The notes beneath the pieces are model-generated. The model made no database searches and had not been told where the DNA came from. It saw nothing but the letters and a program-made list of their open reading frames with translations. A stretch of 64,000 nt of DNA from Oreocharis arfaki (lineage: Eukaryota > Chordata > Aves > Passeriformes > Paramythiidae): positions 526,709-590,708 of the forward strand of contig VZRR01003262.1 of the NCBI GenBank assembly GCA_013398015.1. The letters are read 5' to 3'. Position numbers and translations under genes: made by a program. Positions 47,750 through 58,800 of this stretch are shown here, one piece after another; position 1 is the stretch's first letter; the number at the start of each line of letters is the position of its first letter.

Positions 47750-48153
47750 TGCAACAGTTTAACAGTCATTAACTGAGCAACACCTGAAACCTTTAAATGC
47801 CACAATTTTACATCTATTGAAATGACAGTAAATGCAACAGTTGTTTTACTTGTAAGCACATGACAAAGTGATATACATCACAGATTTGCTGGTTCTCCTC
47901 ATGTTCACCCATGTCCAGGGTCATCATTCACCTGGATCTGAATGCACTTATTCCAAGAAAGTGGAATGTAATGAGGAAATATTAATGCATAAAACAAGGA
48001 AAGGCAAAAGAGTGATGTTCCCTCTTTAGCTTTGTAGCTGTAAAATATTTTATATTCCAATATGATATACATTCCAAGTTACCTGAGTTTACACTTCAAG
48101 AGAAGTACCTGAAGCTAGGCCATAGGGTGGGCACTGTGCAACTGCTGTGGCCA

Positions 48154-48171
48154 TTTTTTTTTTTTTTTTTT
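48154..48171 (-). repeat. A18 tract in the GLCCI1 3' UTR
   Basis: An uninterrupted run of 18 T on the plus strand is A18 in the transcript. It is long enough to prime oligo-dT internally. Confidence 0.9.
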
Positions 48172-48622
48172 GCATTGTGTGTATTACAGAAGTTAGAAAC
48201 ATAAACACCTGGATCAATTGTAAACATAATCCTGAAGTACAGTATTTTCCATAGGACACGACACAGCAAGACATTTTCTATTCAGACAGGCAACATTTTT
48301 TTTATATATAGAGAGAGCTTATTTATACTGTAGAATTTGAAACAGAACACAGGACACAGTACTAATCTGGTCAAACATAGTATGAAATGCATAGTCTCCA
48401 CTTAAAACATTTAATGATATATGGATTCTGCAGGCATTACTGCTTTCTCACCAAAAAATGCTGAATATGGATTCTGTCCCTGCCAAGAACAGTGTTGAGA
48501 TATTTTTTTGAATGCTGCTAAGTATTCCGTGGTGTTCTGAAAGGTTGCCACCTCATGCAGACGTATCTGAACTAGGATCTCCTCACTCCTTGTCTCGGGG
48601 CAGAGGCCTGCTCCACCTTGCT

Positions 48623-48974
48623 CTAGATTAACATGTAGCTCTGAGGAGAGGAGTGGTCTTCAGTCTGAATTTCCTGCAAAAGCGGCTGCTGCTGCTGCTG
48701 GGACGGTTGCTGTACCGGGATCTCTGGGGAGTCCATTGTGCTGGTGTCATCTGACAGAGATGAGAAAGAGACCCGAGACGAAAGCTGCTCAACAGTCAGG
48801 GTGCTCAAACCTGTGCTTTGACCAGAGTTTGGAGAGTTCTTCAGCGTCAGGTCTGAAGCGGGAAGGAGGGGGCCCAGAAGTTTCACAGGACAGAAAGCTG
48901 ATCCGGTTGGGATGAAATTAACCTTGTTTTTGTCAGGACATGAAAAGAGAGGGGCTGAGACAGGCTGACGAGAC
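48623..48974 (-). CDS. GLCCI1: GLCCI1 terminal coding exon with stop
   Basis: The exon has 352 coding nt: one base completing Ser, 116 codons and TAG (48623-48625). It starts SRQPVSAPLFSCPDKNKVNF and continues IPTGSAFCPVKLLGPLLPAS and DLTLKNSPNSGQSTGLSTLT. It then has VEQLSSRVSFSSLSDDTSTM and a short glutamine run (QQPSQQQQQP), ending DHSSPQSYMLI. Human GLCCI1 has the same CPDKNKVNFIPTGSAFCPVK and ends NYVII; the last 40 residues are more diverged. Acceptor is TCTCGTTATAG. An open frame running up to 49024 only reads into the intron. Confidence 0.98.
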
Positions 48975-50032
48975 CTATAACGAGAAAAAAGATTATATAT
49001 CTGGCCAGCTGAGATGTTTTTCACATCATGAACTTCGTGGTTCTACACGTTGCTAAAATGTGAATGACAAGGAATGGGATTAATTGGACAGAGGGGCAAA
49101 CATCTTCCATATTGGCAGTCAGCTAACTGATCCACAGCATTAAAAATAGTACCATCACAAAAAATTACTTGGTCATTACTGGACAAACATGCAACTTCCA
49201 GCACAAAAAATCTGTATTATGTATGCACATGAAAAAATGCCGCAGTTAATTTAGAATGGCACAGATTCTTTGATAAGCAATGCAGCAACAACATATTTTA
49301 GTCATTTTAAATCCCTTTGAGGACCTCCATAAAATAGACCTCTCCTTTCCCATATTCCATAATTTGTCTGGAGGCTTTTTCCACAACCCAACATTGCTTC
49401 CTTCACCACCCAGCAGGCAATGAATACTGTTGGAGCAAGAAATGTCCCCTCCTCAATTCTTTCATCCACAGGAGCTTAGCATGCAACCTCAACAGCATGT
49501 GCTGTGCCCAAATACTGCAGGGTCTAGGGAAAAAAGACATGATGTCCAAGAGTTTAACTTCCAATTTCTTGCTCAGCAAAAATAGTGAGCAAAGTCTATG
49601 CCATAAGCATACTACCATCTACAAATGTTTTACATGTTTCATTCCATTTATGTTTTATACACGTCAAGATGCAACCTATGCTTGAAACTAGTAATTATGA
49701 CAAGGAGAGTTTTTGTTTAAGCCATGAAAATTTAAAATGTTATAAAAGATACAAGGAAAGAGATTTATATAAATGCTTAGGAAATTAATGTACCTTATCT
49801 TTCCTGCTTGGATTTTTGTTGCCTTTTATAAATGCACAAAAAGAGGTAAAAGACTCCATTTTCTCTTCACACCAATGTAAACACTTCAACTTCTCTTCTG
49901 CACAAACTATAAGAATAGTTTGCTCCTGAAAAACCCATCAGCTGGAATAGTTTATTCATCTGCAGTTGAATAGGCTCAGTAAACAGGTTTACTGCTTTGC
50001 AGATACCAGCTGATATAAAAGGCATTACTTAC
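48975..50032 (-). other. GLCCI1 intron of 1.06 kb
   Basis: This is a short intron before the terminal exon. It is AT-rich; I see no repeat or other gene in it. Confidence 0.85.
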
Positions 50033-50153
50033 GACAGTTCCTCAAAGACCTTCACTCGCTCACATCCCTCTGGGGGCTCTCGTTTGAACATGTAGCTGTT
50101 GTTTGGTTTGGGAGATGAGGCATACTTGGGCAACGGTGAGCTACTCCCACTGT
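50033..50153 (-). CDS. GLCCI1: GLCCI1 coding exon (121 nt)
   Basis: The exon enters with two bases that complete an Asp codon and leaves with two bases of a Ser codon. Acceptor is AAATTTTCAG and donor is GTAAGT. It reads DSGSSSPLPKYASSPKPNNS, then YMFKREPPEGCERVKVFEEL. Human GLCCI1 ends the same segment with FEEM. The Lys/Pro-rich YMFKREPPEGCERVKVFEE block is conserved in the FAM117 family. Because of its phases, skipping this exon would shift the frame. Confidence 0.97.
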
Positions 50154-53100
50154 CTGAAAATTTAAAGCAGTTATATTACTAGAGATTGAGAGTGCTTTTT
50201 AATTAAATTCGATTTCCAAACAAGATGCCTTTTTTCACAATTTAGCCACTACGCTGGTTTGCTTCTACCAGAACGCTTCCTTTATTGTGGGCTACTTCTA
50301 ACACCTTTGTATAGCACATTTCTTCTGAATAACAGCTTCGGTGCAGCAGCAATCTATCGCGTAACAACACGTAACAGGAGGATATTTTTATCCAGAACAC
50401 GGCAATCGGAACAAAGCAGAGCTGTGATCCTGGAAACAAATACATTCTTTATTATGTACTTCAAAAACCATAAATGAAGGTAATACGTGTAATACATGCA
50501 GAAGAATTATGAGTGGTAATGATAAAAAGCCTTCTCGCTGTATAAACAGTGTTAATAAAAATGTGTTTATACGCCTTGTATCTTATTTTAAAACATAATT
50601 CTTCACTGGAATATTGACCTCATTAGTCTCATGAACAGCTCAGAAGTTGTAACAAAACAAAACACGTTTGTAACACAGGTACTGCTACCTCATCATTACA
50701 ATGTCTTATCTTATTTGCTTCACAGTTGGGAAGTTGCTTTAGTATCCAGAATAAAACTTCTACACTTAAATTCTCTCATCACTACTGGCTATATGATGCA
50801 GCTATTCTTTGTTAACTCCAGCTGTATGTGCATATTTTAACCAGACACACTTAGAAGTAAAGGTGTGAAGATCTAAGACAAAAAGCAATGGGCAGATTTG
50901 TTGGTACTTCTCAGAAAGCATGAGAGAAGGCTCAAGTCTGGTAAGGACAGAAGCACAAAAGTCTGAAATAATAAGACTATGAAAAGATTCCCTTTCAGCA
51001 GCCATGCTGACATGATAGTAAATGCAATAAGGAAATAGGTACAGAAATAGCTATCCACAGAAAATTAGCTTCCTGCAGTGGCTTCCACCTTTTCAGAGAG
51101 CAACATCTCTCCCAGGGTTGTATTAGTGGTTCCCTATTCCCTGCTTAGGATTACAATTAAAAAATAAAATATTAAAACCAAAGGGGACCCAACTTAAAAA
51201 TATACCTTAAGTGGAGAGAAATAGCTGCTCTTGCTTTTAGCTCTTCTGGAGTCTTTCCACTAATGTGGGGTACCTTATTTTTAATTCAAGTTTATAAGCT
51301 TTGTTTACTTTGCCATTGTGCACGTGTGTCGCCTTTTCAGCAACCCAAGCTTCAAGCACTATGTTCTAACCTCATCAAAGTGGACAGATTTGTCTGTAAC
51401 AGCTTGCAAAGAATAACTACACAAACTTATATATTACCAGGACTCCAATACAAAGGCTAATCATTAGATGTTCTGAAACATTTCTGCTACCTCTTACAAT
51501 AAGAAACAAATCAACTCAAATGTCACACTTCCCTTTGAAGATTTATTATGAAAGATATGAGAAAAAAAAAAGTTGAAGTGAGCCTCAGTAGCCTATTGAT
51601 TATTCAGCTCTTTCCTGCTGTAGAGTGAATACAGAACTTCTATTTACAGAATTTTTGGTGTTAACTACGAAGGCAGAAAATGCTTAGAGACGATACAGAT
51701 ATTTGCCAAGTTAGGAGCATGATGGTCCTGTTGGCAGCTTTCCACTGTTGGCCCACACTGCTCATTCCAAACACAGAAATCATTAACAGAACCCAGACAG
51801 TTTGTTTCCTCCTTCTAATATTTAAAATTGAAGATCCAAGTTTTTATTTAAAAAATTAGAGACATAAAATGTACTACTGTTCATTCCACCAAATAGTGGA
51901 AAACCATGGCAGTACATCCAAGGGAAGAATCAAAGTTAAGTCAGTTCTTGGAAGATTCTAAATCTTGTCTACTCGCCAGTTCAGCTTTCAATCAAGGTTT
52001 TAGTTTAGTTAGCCCTGTCTGGCTGAAACTTCCTATGTAATGCAGCTGTTAAACAAGTATCTCTCTTTACCCTCCCTGCTTTTAAAGCCTACGAGTGGTT
52101 AGACTTTCATTTTGACCAAAGGCACAGCACGCACTATTTGAAGAACACGTGTGGGTGTGAGCAGACTCGCACGTACGAGCTGGGTGTTGGGCGAGAGCAG
52201 AAGGGACTGGGAACACAGGCCATGAGTTAAAGTGGCAACAAGTGGAATTCACAGCTAAGCCAGTCTCTACTTGGGTATCCTGTACGCTCTGCAGTGCTAA
52301 ACTGTCCCGTCACTAATCCCTGCCGACACAGACACAGCAAATCCATGGGTGTTGTGTGAGTGTTCGATGTGTGCCTTTGCTGCTCTCCGAGGCCCCGAGG
52401 CCGAGCCCTCGGGACCCACCAGCNCGCTGACAGTGAGCATGGAGTTTTTAAGTGGAGTTTTGCTGCCACAAACACACAGCAGACAATATGGAGCCTTATC
52501 ACATGGAATTTCTGGACACATATTTAAAATAGATATATTATGTTAATTAGAAGACATTTTAAGATTGTCATTAAAACACTAAAAATACCTTTTTAACCTT
52601 AATACCAGAAATTATAGCTTGCACATATTAGAACAACTAAGGAGGCTAACTAAAAAAGAAATCCGTAAAACAGTTTTTTGAGTAACAATACTTAAAGGAA
52701 ACAAAAAACTTTGCCAGTGAGCCTTGGGATTTGCTTTGATAGGTCAAAAAATACCTAATAAGACTATCCAAAGACTTCATTAATAACTTCCCTTTAAAAA
52801 ACTATGAATCAAACGCCCAGAATTTAACAAGTATCCTCAGTTCATTTTCATGAACATGTTACTCGCAAGAGCCTGCTAGCAACTGTGGGACTACTAAATG
52901 CTATGTAAAGGCACTTAAATCAAAATCCCTGAAAAACAGGGTATACAATCTGTATTTGTCAAAAAAAAGTCCTCCAAACTTCATCTGCTTATACCCTTGG
53001 ATACCTTTGAATTTCAACTCTGCCACAGCTGCTGAGGATGCTATGTAGGGCTCTGAATTACAGTTTCATGGACCAGAGCATCACAAAACAGATCTAGTGA

Positions 53101-55683
53101 AACCAGTGGTTTTAATACAAAATCATAAAGCCAGGTGCCATGAAAATACCTTCTTTCCCAACCCTTCCTTGTCTGCTCTAATCAATACTGTGCAGTATCA
53201 CTGCTCTGTTCAGAGCAATACTGTGGGGGCCTTTCCTGAAAATTAGCTTCCACTTGCTTTGGAAAAATTCAGTTATTTAACAGCTCCTTGCAGAAAGGTA
53301 AACCCAAGATAGAGACCAAAGGGCAGCTGTGAGGGCCGCAGGCCAAAGCACAGCTTTGCACAAAAAGTGAAAGATGCTTTAGGAATGTAAAGCAGTGCTG
53401 TGTCTGTACAGAGCATTGGCTCCTCTCACTGCTTATGTCTCTCAGTCAAACTAACCTTCCTTTCCTATTCAGCAACTCACCTCAGGAACCACTAATAACG
53501 CTGATAATTCCACTTTTTTAACAGCAAAGCCAAGTTATTCCCATCAAGAGGAAAATTAAATACTGAGAAAAGTTACAAGAAAACATAGTCAAAACATCTA
53601 CATTTGGTTACACAATGCATTTTTCCAAACTTAACAGGCCTCAGAAAAAACTGACAATGGTTTTATTCTAGCATCACTAAAGCCTCTAAAATGAAGGCGT
53701 GAAAAACCTTCTCAAGTTTTTATTGTATAGAGAAGGTAACATCCACAACAAATGTAATAAACTGTCCCTCAAAAGTTGCTGTTCTCTGGTATTTCTACCT
53801 ATATCCCTCATTTATCTATAATTTAATGATTTTGAAGTAACATTCTTATTCAGAACAACTGGCCTGTAGTATCTGGATGATCTGAGAGTAAAAAGCACCT
53901 TTCTGACTATACTTTTATAAACCACTGAACAAACTACCTTCTCTTGGAAAACTGCTACGTGTTTTCCTAGTTTTCAACCTTGCCCTTAAAGAATTAAGTT
54001 GTGATGAGCAGTTCAAGCTTTTAACTTTCATATGCACAGTATTATGTACCTTACTTAAACTAATTTAAAAATGCCATTATGATGACTTAAAAAATAGGCT
54101 GTTTATCATCATCACCTACACACTGATAGGTTTTGATACAAGCCTAGCATTGAAGCCAGTCTTAAAACCAAAATCCACAAGTAAGTATCTACTCATAAAT
54201 TTCATTCCAGTCAGCTGTTCAAAAAATACAAGACAAGAGATAAAAAGACTTGAAAAGCATTAAAAAGGCTAGATGCAGTATTTCAAACTGTCTTCACTTG
54301 CTACTGCAAATAAATTCCGCTGAAAATTCCCATTAGTGTGATAACGGAGTACTAACTGCAAAAGGAATTCTTCATTTCCTCACTTTTTAACTTGTATTCC
54401 TTATCAGGACACATATGAACCAATTTACCTGTCAAGATGGTTTTTTGTGTGCTAATACTTTAGTGGATGTTTCTATAGTGATTCAGTCTTGACAACGTAT
54501 TAAAATTCACATGCATAGTGTAAGAAAGAGGAGTATGGTGGGGGCAAGCTAATACCACTGCTGTTTTTGGAGCATGGCCAACTATCATGTTGAGCTAAGA
54601 CTTTTACTTTAATGTGGTTAACTTACACACACTCAACCCCAGTTCAGAATTTGGGCAGATGGATTTGTTTTCCAATATTTCCTTTTAAATCCAAGATGCG
54701 AAAAAAATACTTTTCAGAAATCAAGAAAAGCTACTATTTCTCCTGCTGACTTCCCCAATCTTATTCCCAAATTACTTTAACAATTAATAAACAGATAGTA
54801 TCTACAAAAACAAGCTTAACCTTACTTATAACTTCAAAATACTGCTATCTTTAGCTCTTCAGTAAATATATGCTAAATCTTAGAAGTTTTCATTTCCTCT
54901 GTGAAACTTACTCCTCTTAGTTTGAATGGTTTACCCAAATCCTACATGCTCCATACTGAAGTCCATGTTTCAGCTAGCTGACCAGCATAAGGGTACTTCT
55001 ATTAGTAAATAGTGGTCAAAAAAACCCCCACGGTCTTTTTCACACTGGTGCCTATATTCTCATACTCCATAGTCTGTCAGTAACTCTAAATTACTGAAAG
55101 TCCAGCTGTGCTCCCACAATAGAACCACACAACATTTTACAGACTTCCAAAAAAAATGCAGGATATTGATAACCACAAATTATTCAGAATTTTTGAGCTG
55201 TTACGCAGCATACACAGAAAAGTAATTACTCTCCATCAGGTTGTTCAAACAGGTATCTGAGCTTCTCACCAAGTAAGTGGAATGTAAGAGTTCAGAAGCA
55301 GAGTACTTTTAAAAGCAGTCCAGAACTTAATCACCATTTTGAACAGCAAGAAACTCACCTACAATAAATATACAGTCTACCACAAGCTTCCTGAAACCTT
55401 TCTTAAATGTAAACACGTTAGTCTGAATTCTTCACATTAGAATCTTCATAAATAGTTAACTGCTGTGCTCCTCTGACGTATTTATGGAAGATGTTTGTGA
55501 AGTTTCACAAACAAGAGGGAAAAAGATATGTAAACAAACAAAACCAATTTTCAGATAAATCCTCAATCCCTCCACAACCACTAAACGAAAACAAAAACTG
55601 ATGTAATGAGTAAAATGAAGGTAGTCGTAAAAGCAGGACATCACATGCCTCCCATAGGTAAAGGCAGGCCATTCTACTCTCAC
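50154..55683 (-). other. GLCCI1 intron of 5.5 kb
   Basis: The intron is mostly AT-rich and single-copy in appearance. It holds a locally CpG-rich patch at about 52125-52435 that contains an ambiguous base (N at 52424). No exon or named repeat was recognised. Confidence 0.85.
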
Positions 55684-55894
55684 CTTTATCACGGTCATAG
55701 AGCAAATCTTCTGTTGAACAGGGACTCCCATCCTGAGATTCAGGAGGGCAAAAGGGAGAGACACACGGTGAGTGACTGCTGCAGCTGCTGCTGCGCTCCT
55801 GGACAGACGGAGTCTGAGTGTCGATGCTTCGGGTACTACTACTGCGATAGTGAGCAGGTAACGGGGCCCTTCGACCATCAGGGATATCCAAAGG
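55684..55894 (-). CDS. GLCCI1: GLCCI1 coding exon (Ser-rich, with TQT motif)
   Basis: The exon has 211 nt (phase 0 start, one base over at the end), between acceptor TTTCTCTTGCAG and donor GTGAGA. It reads PLDIPDGRRAPLPAHYRSSS, TRSIDTQTPSVQERSSSCSS, HSPCVSPFCPPESQDGSPCS, TEDLLYDRDK. As far as I can recall this is identical to human GLCCI1 across all 70 codons. It contains SIDTQTPS (TQT codons 55811-55819), which fits the dynein light chain LC8 binding consensus, plus many SP/SS sites suited to phosphorylation. Confidence 0.98.
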
Positions 55895-58800
55895 CTGCAA
55901 GAGAAACAAGCAATTCATGTTACAGAGAAAAGATCAAGTTCACAAGCAAGGTCAGCCTGTAGCACTCGTAAGTGAAGGCCTTACGAAGAACAAACAAGGC
56001 ATTTTTGAAAGAACAGAAGATCTCACACAAGAAAATAATGCAGTGTACAATGGACACAACATACATTAATTACGCTGAGTACTGGAGCGGTGTGCACGTG
56101 TTTCAACGCAAAGTTAACATCCACATTTCAATGCATGCCGGTGCTGTAACAGTTTAAAAAAAGCAAACCTCCCTCTCTAAGTATACTTAGTACTACAATT
56201 TTCAATAAAGGTCACTGTTATTATAAAAGAAAAACAAGTACCCTGACAAAGATCACATTTGGATAAAAGGGAAAGTAGAAAATGTCAAATACAATGGCAT
56301 ACTATTGCCGTAACAACCAACTGAATTACAACTATAAAAGGAAACCATCCAAGTTTTGCTAGTAAGTTGTAATTCTCCAGCACACCCCTACATTCCATCC
56401 TTCTACAGATAATGCACATGCAGGCTTGTAACAAGCCTCACAAGCTTTGTCTTGAACCAAAGCTAGCAAGCTCTGCCTGCCCATATCAGCCTAGCTGGCA
56501 CTGGCCAGAGAGATCCTGAATCCCATTCTGCAACATACTGCATAGACATGTTCACAGCAGTAGATTGGCACGCTCTACTTACTTGTCCTTCCCAGTGGAA
56601 AATTAGTTTTTTTAATAAAGACAGTGCTGCTTTAAATGTAAGAAATCAAATGGGAATTAGTGTCTTGCTTAGAAGTAAAGGGGAAAAAATGCCTGCAAGA
56701 TTTAAACAATTTTTATTCTCACTTCAGGGAGAACTGTGTCCAAATCATAGAGAACAGCTTATACGTTCTAGCTACAAAAAATTAATGTCTTTTTCCTTCT
56801 CACTTCAAGTGAACATTTTTATTTTATTGCCTCTCTTCCCCATATACTCCAAAACTGTAACAGCTTGTTCCAGAGCAAAAATTCAACCCAAGACTTTTGC
56901 TAGCAGGGAGGACATGACACCTATTGGCTGAGTATCACGTTCTCCCCTTTTCAGCAACAGTCTATCCAGAAAACCACTACATATTACACAAAGAGGCAGA
57001 CAGAGCAAAGCAGGAAGATAATTTTCTTCTTATGAGCCTTCCAGTTAATACCATCCCATATTTCAAGTAAGAGCAAAGAAACACACTATAAAGAGAACAT
57101 TACAGTTGCTCCATCAAATGCTGTAAGGTTTGGGCACAGCTGTGTGGTCTGTTCCAACAGCTCAGCTCACACTGCATATGCGTTACAACACGACTGCATG
57201 TTCTATTCCCACCACCCCCAACAGGCCCTGACTCATTCAATGCACAAGACAGACCTGCAGCATTGTAGCATTTGTTACACACACAAGAGAGACAAAACAA
57301 GACTGAAGCTGTAGAAAGAAAAGAGTCTCACAATTATCATAACCAAACCAACAAAGAGAAAAAAAAAAAACAAACCAAAAGAACAAAACCAAAAGGACTG
57401 CCATGCAAAACAGCATTTTTATTTCTCTCTCCGCCACAAAAATTCTGTGGTATGTCAGGGAATCAACTGAACCAACCTGTCTTTTACAGTATCTCTTCTG
57501 GGTGCCCAGTTTATACAGGCCTGATTTATAAAAGAACTCTGCAATAACAGAAGGAGACTACACTCTAAACTCCTAAAATGGAATACAACACCCTGAGTTA
57601 CCTGAAGAACCACACTACAGAACCCTAACGGATTTGTGTTTCCCCATCCATAATGTGTAAATAAGATCATCTTTCTTCCCACATAACTTTCTTCCATGAT
57701 GTAAAGTGAACAAAATTTCAGACACACTCCAATTATGAAGAAGCAGAATCTCAGGAAAAATTCAGATTTCTGACTTCAAAGCAAGGTGTAACAGTAAGCA
57801 TGAGGACACAAATCTAAGAAGGAGAAAAGAAAAACACCAAAGAGCTGCTCATTAAGGGCATACACTATGGTCTACGTAACAGGTAAAACAAGGATTCCAG
57901 GGAGGGGAAAAAAACAGCAAGTGATCACATAATTAAAGACTTCAAGATAACACAGATGTTCTTCCACACCCGGATGAACAATATAGTCTCAGCTAGTCAG
58001 GAAGTATAACCCAAATCACGTATTTCAGTCTCCCCTCAAAAAAAGCCTGAAGTTCAAAAATAACCCATATTTTAGACACATATCTAAATATACACACAAG
58101 CAGAAAAAGCCAAATATTTATCATTCTTTCTAAGCGCAACAACTTTTGTGGCACAGAAAATCCCAGTTAATATCTCAGACTATTGTTCTTTTGTGTTTAT
58201 CTTTCCCTTAATGCTGACAAGTGCAAAAATCTCCACAAAAATATCAACTAGAAGTATTTCGCTTGTTAAAAACTTTATGTATAAAACCTGATCAACATAA
58301 AAAACACTTCTGAAGTTACTTTCTGTGAGTCATGCCCAAACTATTCTAAAACTGAAGTTCTCACAACCTTACAGCATAAGAAAGAGGGTAACTAATTTGG
58401 TACAGCTGCTATTAGTTTCCATAATGCCCAGTGCATAGAAAACAACTAGAAATTACAGCATTCTGTATGCTATTTCTTGAGGGTTTTTTTTCAAGTATGT
58501 CCAGTCACATACCACTCTTATGCCAAATGCATTTTGACAGGACACCTGTCCATCCCTATGGGATATGTGTTCTTGGGCACAGTTACACACTGCTCTCATC
58601 TCCCTGCAAAGGTATGAAAATGTTCCATTTGATAAGCATGCATTTCTCAATACACTGGTAAAGTTCACCCATTTGTTTTCAGTATCGATCTTTCTGCTGG
58701 AAAAAACCCCAACACTCTACTTAGGAGAACCAGGAATGCTACCACTCTATGATAATGTTACCAACGGGGGTCTCCTCAAGAGCTGTACATTTATTTGGGA

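Larger units (their letters stand above)
46081..48622 (-). other. GLCCI1: GLCCI1 3' UTR (extent inferred)
   Basis: About 2.5 kb of AT-rich, non-coding minus-strand sequence follows the stop. A long 3' UTR is known for mammalian GLCCI1. It contains an A18 tract in transcript sense (plus-strand T at 48154-48171) and three AATAAA hexamers (minus strand at 47744-47749, 47277-47282 and 46103-46108). The end is placed after the most distal of these. Confidence 0.65.

Noticed and set aside
48623..49024. Taking the GLCCI1 last exon as starting at 49024 with its own ATG
   Set aside because: The segment 48975-49024 is intronic: a clear TTATAG acceptor and the conserved SRQPVSAPLF start at 48974 fit the phase of the upstream exon.
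55606..55962. Plus-strand 118-codon frame across a GLCCI1 exon
   Set aside because: It is the antisense shadow of the real minus-strand exon at 55684-55894.
56548..56931. Plus-strand 127-codon frame antisense to GLCCI1 intron
   Set aside because: No recognisable family, and it sits within an intron on the opposite strand.
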